Positions 39,626 to 53,556 of a DNA stretch of 64,000 nt are shown piece by piece. Numbering within the stretch: the first letter of the stretch is position 1; each line of letters begins with the position of its first letter. Source of the DNA: Tillus elongatus (lineage: Eukaryota; Arthropoda; Insecta; Coleoptera; Cleridae); the NCBI GenBank assembly GCA_964006375.1, contig OZ023270.1:56154536-56218535 (forward strand), in the 5' to 3' direction. The notes beneath the pieces are model-generated. The model worked only from the letters and a program-made list of their open reading frames with translations. It had not been told where the DNA came from and made no database searches. The position numbers and the translations under genes are program-made.

Positions 39626-40100
39626 GTGTGTGTGTCACGCCGATAACTCAAAACATAATAGGCCGATTTTGAGATTTTGATAAAATTTGCTGAGTACCTT
39701 CCAAGTTCGTCAGCCAAGAAAATTCTGTGTTTTCTTTCTGAAAATTTTTATATATCTGGAAATAACAAAGTTTTATATCATAAAAAGCAAACAATGTACC
39801 AAATTTTGGATCTCTACGTTAAAAGGAAAAAAAGCTATAAGCATTATAGTTTTTCTTCGTAAAACGTCAAAGGCGCGATTCTAAACGTCAAAATTGACCT
39901 GTTCTAGATAAAGAACTTGAAAGTTATATGGCGTATGTACAAGAAATGTAATAAGAAGTGTATTCCATAAAGCCTTAAGTTTCAGCTTCAGCCGTCATTG
40001 TCCTTCATTTAACTTAAATATTTGCAAAAAATTAATTTCAAAAAGACCCTCCCCCTGATGCTTTGGCAGCAGTTTGCATTATAGAGTTACATGAAAAAAA
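39537..40100 (+). mobile_element. (TA)n-centred nonautonomous element, copy D (right half)
   Basis: (TA)n at 39537-39621 runs into (GT)n at 39622-39635. The right block follows: CACGCCGATAACTCAAAAC, TAATAGGCCGATTTTGAG, AAGTTCGTCAGCCAAGAAAA. The body then aligns with copy B, for example GCCGTCATTGTCCTTCATTT, up to about 40100. The 5' half is replaced by other repeat sequence. Confidence 0.75.
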
Positions 40101-40507
40101 ACTTGTACCCCTTTTTAAGCAAATTGCGCACATTGAACAGTGTGATATTTGGCATAGTTAAATTTCATTTATAGAGGAAGAGCAGAAACATGTATATATA
40201 ATATATGTTACAAATAGATTAAACAATGCTTTGTTCTAATTAGACAGTAGGATTTTCAGTGCCATATTTTAGCTGACGGTTAATATATTAATATGTCAAT
40301 GTAAAACACATATTACTCTATGGTCGAATAGATGTGTATGGAGGCGTTCATACGTTCATACTTCAGTTTTTCAGTTCCCAAAGTGCAACTACACATTTGA
40401 TAAAGTAATTGAACGTTACCTCAGGATTTTAGAAATTTTCACTAAACATAATATTTTATTTTTGTGATTTTTATTTGGTTTCCATAGTCATTTTGATATT
40501 GGGTTTT

Positions 40508-40599
40508 TTAGTGAGTTTTCTTTAAAAAATTCACTAACATAAGGAGATCGCGACTTTTGCATTCAGAAAAAAAGCCTTCAAAGGAGCGCGAGCTAGGCC

Positions 40600-40668
<69 letters not shown>

Positions 40669-41853
40669 CTCAAAAATAATGGGCCGACTTTGATCATATT
40701 TAAAGAGTACCTTACAAGTTACTCGTTTAGATTCGTTAGTCAGGAAAATCGTACCAAATTTTCCTGGAAAATTTTAGGTTTTCTTTCGGAAAATTTTTAT
40801 ACCTCTGGAAACAACAAATCTACGGCAACCAAATTTGGTACGCGGCTTTATATTATAGATTGTGAATTACACACGAAAATTTAGATACATATTATTTATA
40901 TATGTAATTTGAATATTATGCATTTTTAGCAAATTTTTGTGTAAAAAATATTATTTGAAATTATTTTTGTGTTTTTCAACAAATCATTTTTGGAAGATTT
41001 TTTGTGAAGTTTTGGTAATCATAAATGTATAAGATTTTTATATTGGGGCCTTGGCTTTATTGTGCAATATTTGTCATTTGGGTACATGTAACCAAAATGA
41101 ACAATAATATATACTTAAATTTAGTTTTCCTCTATGACTATGTTAATAATAAACAACTGGTCTAGTGTTATTAGGTTATTGCAAAACACTTAAGACAAAT
41201 TCCTTTTTCTTCGGTAAGGTGCAGTAGCATATAACAATATATGGCTGGTATCTATGGCTAGCTATAAATTTACTACGTTGAATCCGCTTCACTGATATTG
41301 TGATCGCGACGATCCATCCCGCTTTCTGCTGACCCTACGTGTAAATCTATGGTTGCGAATTTATGGATAACTTCACGCTAACAAGTTATTGTAAATATAA
41401 ATAATTATTTCTCATTTTCGTGAAAAATAATTGTTTAACTAATTTTCGTAAAAAACACAATTTTCGTTTAACATTACTTTAACCAATTTTAGTAAAGAAA
41501 ATGGCAATTTTCGTTAAAGAAATTGTTTGCACATTTTCATAGCAACATATTTTTTAAATTTTTGTAAAAAAGATTTTTGTGGATAATTATTTTTTAGCAG
41601 GTGTGTAAATAGTTTGAAGAGGTTCGTTGTCCAGGAGAATCGGACTAGGTTTTTCGGGAAGATTTCAAGTTTATTTTCGGAAAATTATTGTACTTTTTCA
41701 AACAATAAAGTTATTTTGATGAAATAAGGTAGACTGTGTCTACTATATATAGGTTATATCAAATTCCATGCCTTTTATTTAAAAAAGTCAGATTTGCCAT
41801 TAAAAACATTTTTATGAAAATCCACTACCATAACGCAGTGGCTGCGTCTAGAC
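40508..41853 (+). mobile_element. (TA)n-centred nonautonomous element, copy E, both ends present
   Basis: The 5' hairpin is at 40508-40537 (TTAGTGAGTTTTCTTT and complement), then GAGATCGCGACTTTTGCATT, a short GAGCGCGAGCTAGGCCCC block, (TA)n at 40602-40665 and the right block TTACTCAAAAATAATGGGCC. The body matches copy H up to 41036, is interrupted at about 41037-41382, and resumes to the 3' end ATTTTTATGAAAATCCACTA, CCATAACGCAGTGGCTGCGT. Near 41610 a second GTTCGTTGTCCAGGAGAATC block suggests that part of the right half is repeated. Apart from the insertion the element is about 1 kb. Confidence 0.75.
41037..41382. other. Probable insertion inside copy E
   Basis: Copy H reads straight from AAATGTATAAG into TTATTGTAAAAT. 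In copy E about 345 bp separates ATAAATGTATAAG from TTATTGTAAATA. The inserted sequence has no recognised coding capacity. AAG is found at both edges but no longer duplication is clear. Confidence 0.6.
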
Positions 41854-42004
41854 TTTTTTTAAATTAACATTAATATAACTTAAAATTGGAAGATAAATCT
41901 ATAGATAATCCGAAAAATTCTTGCGGTAAAGTTTGCTAAGTTTTGTTTAAAATTTAAAAAAAAGAAAACGTTTATTGCGTCCCATCTTATTACCTTGTTT
42001 AGAT

Positions 42005-43035
42005 CAGTGGCGGCTCGTCAGATGACGCAGGTGAAGTGATGCTTCACCTATCTTTTTCGGTTAAGCTAAACTTTTTATTCAAAATCCACCATAATTTTAT
42101 CTTTTTTTATTCTATCAAATTGATTTGGTACAACCACATAAAAATGTCTTGTTACGTCGCGCCGCAGTTGATAATGTATTTGTATATTAATTTATAGTAC
42201 GATATAGTTTTCCAGTTCGCCCCTGATCACCGAATTCAATGTATACATGCCCCAACTCGCAGCACTTACGTATTGCGGACCACATACTACTATAGAGCAT
42301 CAAGCAACTGCGGACAGACTGAGCCAGATTCGTTCGTATACAAATGCTGCGTTTACTTCTGGACGCTTGCATGAGACGGTTGCCATGGCAACGGCACTCG
42401 CACTAGTAGGTTGGTGTTTATTAGGGCCACAAAAGTGATGCAGCCTTATGAGCCTGCCTCAAAGCTTAGTTTCCGTCATTTGTTCATATTGATCCGGATC
42501 ATCAGAGGCTTATTTTTATTTTTACTATGTTGTCGTTAAATAATGTGGTACGTGTCACATTTACAGACTTTGAAAAGCTGGATTTTTCATGTTTCTTTTT
42601 GGTGAGTGGAATTGATTTGTTTATTATCACCTCTAAAAAAATAATTTCTAAATAATAAAATATTAGATATAAATTTTAAAGTTGTAAAAAAAGAGAATGG
42701 CCTTGAATTTGAAAAAAAAATATGCTTGAAGCTCTTGCCTCTGTTAACAGATGTTCACAGGTAATGCGCTCCGTATTATATTACCGTATGGGTGCGTGTA
42801 CAGTATGTGTACAGTGTCGTCTCATCGAATATTCCTGGTCATTATTCCGAAAATGATTCCTTGTGAAAGTCTATATTTTTGTACAAATGGATTTTTCATT
42901 TAAATACTGAACGCGTGACATTGAAAATTAAAAAAATCGTCTACGGCGCAGGGGGAGTCTTCGTCACCCTGGACCCCCCCTTTAGGGCCGCGCGGATTCT
43001 GCTTCACCCACTCCCAAAGTCACGAGCCGCCACTG
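42005..43035. mobile_element. Nonautonomous hAT element with 8-bp target duplication
   Basis: The terminal inverted repeats are CAGTGGCGGCTCGT at 42005 and ACGAGCCGCCACTG ending at 43035, 14 bp and perfect. Both sides carry the same 8-bp target duplication GTTTAGAT (41997-42004 and 43036-43043). CAGTGGCGG-type ends and 8-bp duplications are hallmarks of hAT transposons. The interior (1031 bp in all) has only short, unrecognised open frames, so it would depend on a hAT transposase encoded elsewhere. A subterminal GTGAAG/CTTCAC pair repeats near both ends. Confidence 0.92.
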
Positions 43036-43043
43036 GTTTAGAT

Positions 43044-43608
43044 CCCCTTATTATGACATCCTGGCAATCTAATCTTTTCCTCAAAGTCGATTAATAAACT
43101 GGTAGAAACACCATCATTTAATTAATTCCGATCCGGAAGCTGGGATTATACTCGTATATGCGAACACAATCACGTTTACGTTGTGAGGCAGTATACACAT
43201 ACATTTTGCAAAAGGCAGTGTCTTGTAGCAATCCATCTTACATCAATTTATCTACGCTGACATCTAACATAGTTCCAAATAGAATTGAACCAAAAGTTTC
43301 TGTTACCTAGTGAAATATTGTACCGTGTACCCTTATTACTCTTCCCACTGCAGTGTAAATATCGTTACTTAAACCAGTCAGTCACCACTTGTAGTGCCTC
43401 GTATGTGTATGAATTGTTGACTAGCACATCTCGTCTTTAGTGTGGAGAACTCCTCGGCGTATTGTGTAAGTGAGAGGTGCTTTGTAAATCCTGACGTATA
43501 TATCAAGATATGTATTAAAATTTAATGCAACGACTGTGAAATGCGCATGCTTTTGAAATACGTTGTATTTCTACTACGACTATAAGTGCCGTTTAGAAAG
43601 TTGTACTT
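43044..43608. other. Unassigned spacer
   Basis: No gene or known repeat is seen between the hAT element and copy F of the (TA)n family. Confidence 0.45.
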
Positions 43609-46239
<2,631 letters not shown>

Positions 46240-48003
46240 TCCGCCGGAGCGTTCTGTCTCCCTTGCTCTGGTGCCTAATCGTGGACGGCCTGCGAGGAAG
46301 ACTCTCGGGAGGGGGGTATAAGGTACAGGGCTATGCGGACGACATTGTTATCATAGTCCGAGGAAAGGTTACACAGTCAGTGTGGGATCGGATACAGACA
46401 GCACTGAAAGTGGTGGAAAGGTGGACGGTTGATCAAGGGCTCGAGGTGAGCCCCGAGAAAGGAACCGTCATACCGTTTACGAGGATTAGGAAGTGGGTGA
46501 GCCACAGAACTCGGAACATTCCAATGGCCAAGGAGGTGAAATATCTTGGGGTCGTATTAGACTTTAAGCTAACCTGGAATAGTCATGTTGAAAAAATACT
46601 GCGTAAGGCAGTCATGACCCTAGCCGTCACTAGGCGGCTATATGGAAAAACGTGGGGACTAAGACCTAGCATGGCCCATTGGCTGTACACAAGGGTGGTC
46701 AGACCATCGTAAGCATACGTGGTACTGATGTGGTGGCCTAAGTTGGCACAATCCAGTGCCAAACAAAAACTAGGCAAGATCCCAAGGATGGCTTGCCTAG
46801 GCATTTTAGGGGCCATGTCTTCAACCACAACAGCCGACATGGAGGTGTTGCTGGATCTGCCCCCCACCCCCACGCTTAGTTATTACGGGGGAGGCCAGGC
46901 TAGGACTATACAGACTAGCCTGCAACGGTAGACTGAAGATCAACCCAGGCGTCAGGGGCCACTGTAAAATTCAGGAGATCGTGAAGGAGTACATGCTTGA
47001 AATGAGGTCAGACTTCGCGAGCCCGCGACTCTGCAGGGAAAACAACTTTACAGTAAAAATCCCCGACCGCGAGGCATGGAGGGAGGAGACGCCGGGCATA
47101 CCACAGGACCCGCTCGTCTGATTCACGGACGAACCCTGCGGGTAGCGTGGGACGGGGGCAGGTGTTTATTCGGAAGGACCGAGTGTAAGTCATAGTATTT
47201 CCCTCGCCCATGCAACGGTCTTTCAAGCCGAAATGTACGCCATCCTGCAATGTGTACGGGAGAACAAGAGGAGGGGCTACACCAACAAGCCGATCCTTGT
47301 AGCCACAGAGAGCCAGGCAGCCCTTAAGGCCCTACGTAGCCCACGGGTAAAGTCCTGGCTGGTGAGTGAGTGCCGAGACGAGACAAGCGACCTGGCTGGG
47401 CGGAATGAGGTCACCCGCATCTGGGTTCCAGGTCACTCTGGTGTCAAAGGCAATGAAGGAGCTGACAGTCTCGCGACGAGAGGGTCAGCAGAACCATTTA
47501 TGGGAACAGAAACGATTCTGGGCGTGACAAAAAGCACGGCCAGGGAAGCCATTAAGTCCTGCGTCAGAAACGAACAAAAGGTGTACTGGGCAGACTGTCC
47601 AGGGCTCAGATATGGGAAGTCAGTAATTGACGAACCCAGTTCAAAGAGAGCTATGGAGCTGCTAAATCTTAGCAGAGAACGGCTCAGAAACGTAACCGGT
47701 CTCTTGACAGGACACATCAGCGTCAAGAAACACCTGCATAAAATTGGGCGGTTCGAGGGGGACCTCGCATGCAGACTCTGAGGCGAGGGGGAGGAATCAG
47801 CCCAGCACATCTTGTGCGAGTGTAAAGCTCTGGACCACAAAAGACAACTGATCTACGGTCAGTCTAGACCGAAGACAGAGCAATATAAAACTTTACCCTA
47901 CCAAGGTGGAGTAAGAAGACCAAGTGCATGCACAATAAGATAAAGGCTGCAGTGCTTTTGGGGCTGCGAAATCGCGGACGAGCCCCGAGGGAAAAAACAG
48001 CTT
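46240..48003 (+). pseudogene. LINE ORF2 remnant: RT palm, RNase H, zinc knuckle (I-like)
   Basis: It is truncated at RT motif B (SVLSPLLWCLIVDGLRG), then has the catalytic box GYADDIVIIVRG (YADD at 46332-46343), VSPEKGTVIPFTR and KEVKYLGVVLDFKLTWNSHV. A TAA ends the first segment at 46712. The RNase H domain follows: FTDEPCG (first Asp), VFQAEMYAIL (Glu), VATESQAALKAL (a Glu where SDSQAAL normally has Asp) and WVPGHSGVKGNEGADSLA (last Asp). The C-terminal knuckle is broken by a TGA (47779-47781) in place of its first Cys, then GEGEESAQHILCECKAL. RT followed by RNase H and a CCHC-like end is the I/LOA/Outcast-type layout. This segment is GC-richer than its surroundings, suggesting later arrival. 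Confidence 0.88.
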
Positions 48004-48029
48004 GAATAGGTTCGCTGGCCAGGAAAGTG

Positions 48030-48258
48030 GCCGAACCCCTGTCTTTCTGTAAGGAGGGTAGGGGTCTTTAACGTGCCCAACATCGCATGGACACGGGACC
48101 GGCGGCTTTACGCCCCCTCCGAAATGCGGAACGTGCAGACATTCAACTTGCTCAAATACAATGCCAGAACCTAGGTTGATGTTAATGTTACAGTTTGTAC
48201 TGAAAAAGTTAAAGGAGTAACCTGGGATCGAACCCAGTACCCTTCGGTTCAGAGGCCT
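48030..48258 (-). mobile_element. SINE fragment, truncated at both ends
   Basis: Homologous to the SINE at 37734-38098: complements of GGGCACGTTAAAGACCCCTA, GTAAAGCCGCCGGTCCCGTG and box B GGTTCGATCCC are present. The 3' tail and the box A end are missing. Confidence 0.85.
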
Positions 48259-48547
48259 TAAGGTGCATTAACTTTGCGATCTAGCCCGTGTCAGTCCCTA
48301 TTACCTGAGCAGTCTTTACATTGCCGATTCGCTTCACGATTGAAGCATTATGCCTGCAGGTTTAGATTTTGCGCTACACGCTAAATTTTAATGCATGTAT
48401 TTACTGCCCATAACTACGACTCTTATAAAAGCGAATTTACCTTCAAAATATTAAACATTGTCGAATGATTTTAAGACCTAAATTTTGCGAGCGTTACATC
48501 CATCAAGGCATGATGCCTTTGTAATGTCTATATTTTCCAGTGCTTAG

Positions 48548-48561
48548 CAGTACGATGTCTA
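48548..48561. repeat. Target-site duplication, left copy (Penelope)
   Basis: CAGTACGATGTCTA, identical to 51869-51882 on the far side of the Penelope-like element. The first one or two bases might belong to the element end. Confidence 0.8.
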
Positions 48562-48641
48562 CTAAGTGAAGATTGGAACCTGTGATGACCACTGATAAGT
48601 ACACTTGGAGAACCCAAATCACCAACACACATTTTAAAAGA

Positions 48642-48682
48642 CCTGACGATCGTTTCACTAACCAAGTTAGCGTCATCAGAGG
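48642..48682 (-). ncRNA. Hammerhead-ribozyme-like motif in left inverted pLTR
   Basis: Minus strand: CCT, CTGATGA, C, stem GCTAAC-ttg-GTTAGT, GAAAC, GATC, GTC, AGG. Helix I can start CCT/AGG, helix II has six pairs including one G-T, and helix III is A-C/G-T around GATC. All core boxes are intact. Confidence 0.5.
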
Positions 48683-48842
48683 ATGAAACATTCTAAATAC
48701 TTAAAAAACTAACATCAACTTATATACCGGATCTCAGGTAAAGAGATCGAACCGAGATGAGACAGTAGTCGTAGGCAAATTCCAAAGTGTATTGTATTTT
48801 TATCGCCGGACAGGGTCTTTGCGCTATCCCTACTGCTTTATC

Positions 48843-49015
48843 TGTCCCGACATTTTTTCCGGGCTATCCTTGTCTTTTGGGTTACCTAGCAAGTTTTTTA
48901 AGGTATTTGTTGTTGAAAATGCTAGCTGTAAGTCGACTTTTTTAAAAATTCTGTCTAGACCGCTCGTGATTCTAGGTTCAAATGGTATGCAAACAAAGTT
49001 TTTTCCTTCCGATTT
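48843..49015 (-). pseudogene. Antisense duplicate of the Penelope ORF segment
   Basis: On the minus strand this matches 51019-51178 of the same element: protein pieces PRITxGLD, KKVDLQLAFSTT, KNLLGNPKDKD and EKMSG. It abuts the plus-oriented pLTR at its coding-upstream side. The same arrangement is found at 9889-10459. Confidence 0.85.
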
Positions 49016-49021
49016 TTTTTT

Positions 49022-49195
49022 CGATCTCTTTACCTGAGATCCGATATATAAGTTGATGTTAGTTTTTTAAGTGTTTAGAATGTTTCATCCTCTGATGACG
49101 CTAACTTGGTTAGTGAAACGATCGTCAGGTCTTTTAAAATGTGGTGTGGTGATTTGGGTTCTCCAAGTGTACTTATCAGAGGTTCCAATCTTTAC
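49022..49195 (+). promoter_or_regulatory. Penelope 5' pLTR
   Basis: A direct repeat of the terminal pLTR (about 51715-51868), from GATCTCTTTACCTGAGATCC to GTGTACTTATCAGAGGTTCC, ending just before the ORF start. It is the likely source of promoter function, by analogy with Penelope elements; no TATA box is obvious. Confidence 0.6.
49089..49129 (+). ncRNA. Hammerhead-ribozyme-like motif in 5' pLTR
   Basis: CCT (49089-49091), CTGATGA (49092-49098), one unpaired C, stem GCTAAC-ttg-GTTAGT (49100-49114), GAAAC (49115-49119), GATC, GTC (49124-49126), AGG. The conserved boxes and a minimal helix III match Penelope-associated hammerheads. The unpaired C after the first box is atypical, so catalysis is unproven. 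Confidence 0.5.
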
Positions 49196-49205
49196 TTAGT
49201 GAATT

Positions 49206-51496
49206 ATGGCTTCCAAGTCAACGGAACTAAATATATACCGTAAGTTAAGTTGCAAAATTAGATTAATAGGTACAGATATTGCTTTTTTTAAATCTTGCAA
49301 AAGAAAATCGGTTGTTCCGAATTTTATTAACTTCAATTTAAAAATTTCTAATAACACAAAAGTAGGGCAAAAGGTAGAAAATTTCGCTAAACAAAAATGG
49401 CTGTATCTAGAAATGCAATATCTGTACTCGAAACGTAGTATGTGAGAAATAGAAGCATATAGTTTGTTTAAAAAATTAACCTTTAAGTTAGACAACTTAG
49501 AATATAAAGAATGGTGCAATTTTCAGAGGAAAATGTTTGTAGTCATTAACGCGAAAGTGGTTAAAAAAATTAATATACACAATAAAAAAATTAAACAACT
49601 GATTAAATGTCAAATTAAAAATGATAAACCAGTTCCTCAGAAAATTGACCTCATAGAAAATCTTTCTTCACAATCATTTAATAAAAAGGAGATGGACCTC
49701 CTAAACAAAGGGTTAAAATTCGGTATACAGTCACAAAAAGATGATATTGTAGAAATAGTTGCTGGTATTGAAACGGGAATTAGAAAACTTCCAGAACCGT
49801 CAAACAATTTTATTAGAGAAGCGTGTAAAAGTAAAATTTCAAAAAACTTGAAAGAAAATAAGTCCACAAAAAAACTAAATTGTAATCAAATGAAAATAGG
49901 TAAACGATTGCGAGAGAAGGATTGTTTCTATGTTAAAGCAGATAAAGGCAATAAGGTAGTGATTTTGGACAAAAACGATTATAAAGATAGAGTGTATAAC
50001 GCCATAGCGACAGGACCGTATAAAAACTAAATAAAAACCCGCTACCAAAAATGATTTCGGACGAAAGTTCCCAAGAAGTATGGTCTCCCAAAAATTCATA
50101 AACCGGGAAATTCAATTAGACCTATTGTTTCGGCTATAGATTCCCCGACTTATAATTTAGCTAAGTGGTTGACAGATGAGTTTAAAGGCTTGCCTGTAAA
50201 ACAGAAAAGTTTTTCAGTAACAAATTCTCTTGAATTTATTAAAAAGATCAAAGAGGTTAAATTGACTGAAGGCGAGGTTTTAATTTCGGTAGATGTAACC
50301 TCATTGTTTCCTAGCGTTCCCACGGAGCAAACTTTAACATATTTAGAGCAGTTGGTAAAAATTAATAACATAAATGAAAATGTCTGCATAGAGTATTTAA
50401 CTCTAACAAACCTTTGCATCAAACAAAATATTTTTCAATTCGACAATGAATTTTTTCAACAAACACAAGGTACGGCAATGGGCAATCCGCTATCGCCATT
50501 TATTGCAGACCTTTTCATGAGCAGATTTGAAACAGATCTTGAAAGTGAAAGTGGTTATTTTCCTAGAGTGGTGTCGTTACGTGGATGATATTTTCGCGGT
50601 GTTTAACACAAACATTTGCAGAATAGAAGATTTTGTTGCCAAATTAAACAATAAATTTGATTCTATAAAATTTACCCACGAATTAAAAATTAATAATAAA
50701 CTACCCTTTCTAGATGTACCAGTTATCAAGAATACAGACACTTTAGAATTCTATGTCTATAGAAAAGAAACCACTACCTTAAGCTATATCCCGAGCGACT
50801 CACATCATACGTACGCACAAAAAATGGCCAGTCTGAATTTTTTAGTAAATCGGTTAGTTAATTTTCCTTTAAACAAAAGTAGATATATCAAAGAATTAAA
50901 TTATATTAAGAATGTGGCCGAATATAACGGATACACTGCTTGCCTAGTGGAAAAATTAATCAACAAACAGAAAACAAAGAAAATGTTGACGGAATCAACG
51001 ACGTTCAGAAGAGAAAAATCGGAAGAAAAAAACTTTGTTTGCTTACCATTTGAACCTAGAATCACGAGGGGTCTAGACAGCATTTTTTTTAAAGTCGACT
51101 TACAGCTAGCATTTTCAACAACAAAAAAACTTGCTAGGTAACCCAAAAGACAAGGATAGCGCGGAAAAAATGTCGGGAATTTTTGAAATAAGTTGTAAAG
51201 ATTGTAATCTTAAATACGTCGGACAAACAAAAAGATCGATGGGAATCAGATTCAAAGAACACATATCCCAATTACGTTACGGTACTGTAGATAAGTCTGC
51301 CGTCGCCCGACATATTTGGGATAATAATCATCACGTTGATAAAGATAATCTGAAATTAATAAAAAATGTTAGAAAACCAGGACAGCTAAATGGGTTCGAG
51401 AGCGTATATATTGCGAAATATAGTTACAACAAAAAATGTATGAACACTTCACCAGCGCCAATTACGAGTCACTTGACCAATTGCTTTGCTAAATAA
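49206..51496 (+). pseudogene. Penelope-like protein: RT plus GIY-YIG endonuclease
   Basis: The protein copies element RNA and nicks DNA for priming. Start MASKSTELNIYRKLSC (49206). A stop lies at 49443-49445, then FKKLTFKLDNLEYKEWCNFQ through CFYVKADKGNKVVILDKNDY. After a stop at 50028-50030 and a frameshift the RT core follows: KKYGLPKIHKPGNSIRPIVS, LISVDVTSLFPSVPTEQTL (motif A), TQGTAMGNPLSPFIADLFMS (motif B). After a frameshift near 50575 the catalytic YVDD is at 50578-50589 (CRYVDDIFAVF), and thumb KLPFLDVPVIK follows. A linker FVCLPFEPRITRGLD, then a frameshift near 51120, leads to the GIY-YIG domain CKDCNLKYVGQTKRSMGIRF, RHIWDNNHHVDKDNLK and a TAA at 51494-51496. Five or so lesions leave no single intact frame, but every domain is present. 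Confidence 0.92.
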
Positions 51497-51780
51497 AATT
51501 CCCACGTTTTCGGCACGTTTTACCGATAACATAAGTATACAGTTATTGCCGCCAAAGGAATCGTTGTTAATTTAGCTGTCGTTGAACTTTCTCAAGACTA
51601 TTACAGATGGACACTTTTTAGATAAAGCAGTAGGGATAGCGCAAAGACCCTGTCCGGCGATAAAAATACAATACACTTTGGAATTTGCCTACGACTACTG
51701 TCTCATCTCGGTTCGATCTCTTTACCTGAGATCCGGTATATAAGTTGATGTTAGTCATTTAAGTATTTAGAATGTTTCAT

Positions 51781-51821
51781 CCTCTGATGACGCTAACTTG
51801 GTTAGTGAAACGATCCTCAGG
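51781..51821 (+). ncRNA. Hammerhead-like motif in 3' pLTR, helix III damaged
   Basis: Same as the 5' copy except GATCCTC replaces GATCGTC. This removes the C-G pair of the two-pair helix III, so this copy is probably inactive. Confidence 0.45.
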
Positions 51822-51868
51822 TCTTTTAAAATGTGTTGTGGTTATTTGGGTTCTCCAAGTGTACTTAT

Positions 51869-51882
51869 CAGTACGATGTCTA
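51869..51882. repeat. Target-site duplication, right copy (Penelope)
   Basis: CAGTACGATGTCTA, identical to 48548-48561. Confidence 0.8.
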
Positions 51883-52555
51883 GTTATTTACACAAAGGAA
51901 AAAACCCTTTAATGATATTGTTTTCGTGGTTAGATGTGTAATATTTATTAAAATGAGTCTAGAAACAATTTTAACAGTGTAAAAGTGGCAGTTTGGTGGT
52001 GCTTTCTGCGAGCCAAAGTCATCAGATGTTTCATTATTTTTGAATCCACCTACTAATCTAGATGCAGTCCGTCATGAGAAGATTTCATTTAACTTTTAAC
52101 TCTTCTCCAGAGTATTAAACTCCCTGTCGATAAGTAACGCTATAAGGAGCAAATCTCTTAGGTCTCTTATCCTAAACTCTTTTAACCGACAATAAACAAA
52201 AGTAAAGCTTCGATCGATTTACCCCAAAAACGATAAAAAGATCCGTAAATTCGTGGAACAAGTTGAAAATGTTGAGTAATAAATTGAATCACTGGAATTG
52301 CAAAGGAAATTGACGGCGGAAACTTTCAGACCGGCGAGAAAATTTCGTCCTGACCTAAACAGGCGACCAAAGCAAACATTTCCTCTTCACTTCTGATTAA
52401 ATATGTTTGTTTTTAATGTAGTGCCTGTCTGTCATTTTCTAATATCCTGCTAAATTATGCAATGCACAATGTAAACTGTTAAGAAGGATTGATATACGTT
52501 AATTGAAGCATGTTCTTATAATTTTCGGTTCCAACGGTTAGCTTTACTATTTAAA
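51883..52555. other. Unassigned spacer
   Basis: No gene or known repeat is supported. Confidence 0.45.
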
Positions 52556-52659
52556 AAAGTCGGGACATAGCATGTGCATTATAGTAGCTAATTTTTATAA
52601 GTTTTGTAATACATGACGAGAGTTACCTTTTTCTAAGCATATGATTGTTTTAACTTATT

Positions 52660-52913
52660 TATGTTAAATTTAGTCTGCGGCTGATGTATAACCTTCCAAT
52701 TACATCCCCTTTTCTGCATACACACACACATATTAAGTTTAAGTAGCTGATTTTTATAAACAATTCGTTCCAAAACATCGGATTTCTTTCTGCCAATTTA
52801 ATATGAAAAGTCCGTGTCATAATTCTGTTGATTAGAAATACTAATAACAACAGCTAAATACACAATTTGATATATCCATTTTTGTTTATTTCGTTTAACT
52901 TCATATCGCGCAG
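52660..52913 (+). repeat. Direct repeat, left copy (254 bp)
   Basis: It matches 53557-53808 over its whole length with few differences, from TATGTTAAATTTAGTCTG to TTCATATCGCGCAG. No function is recognised. Confidence 0.9.
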
Positions 52914-53035
52914 ATAACTTTGTTATTTTTTGAGATACGAATTTTTTTAGGAAGAACCAAGCTCGTCCAAGCTATTAATAAAAGAAAGATTCTTTCCGAG
53001 TTTTATCAAAATCGGTTAATAAGTTTTTGAGTTAT

Positions 53036-53556
<521 letters not shown>

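Larger units (their letters stand above)
48562..51868 (+). mobile_element. Penelope-like retroelement, structurally complete
   Basis: Order: an inverted terminal piece (48562-48842), an antisense fragment of its own ORF (about 48843-49015), a plus-oriented pLTR (about 49022-49195), the main ORF (49206-51496), a 3' region, and the terminal pLTR (about 51618-51868). A 14-bp target duplication flanks the whole (48548-48561 and 51869-51882). The left inverted piece and right pLTR are near-exact complements over about 280 bp, including AAAGCAGTAGGGATAGCGCA and GCCTACGACTACTGTCTCAT. It is the least decayed autonomous-type element in the window. Confidence 0.92.

Noticed and set aside
42187..42438. 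Transposase exon inside the hAT element
   Set aside because: The open frames are about 60 codons on both strands and show no hAT dimerisation or RNase H-like motif.
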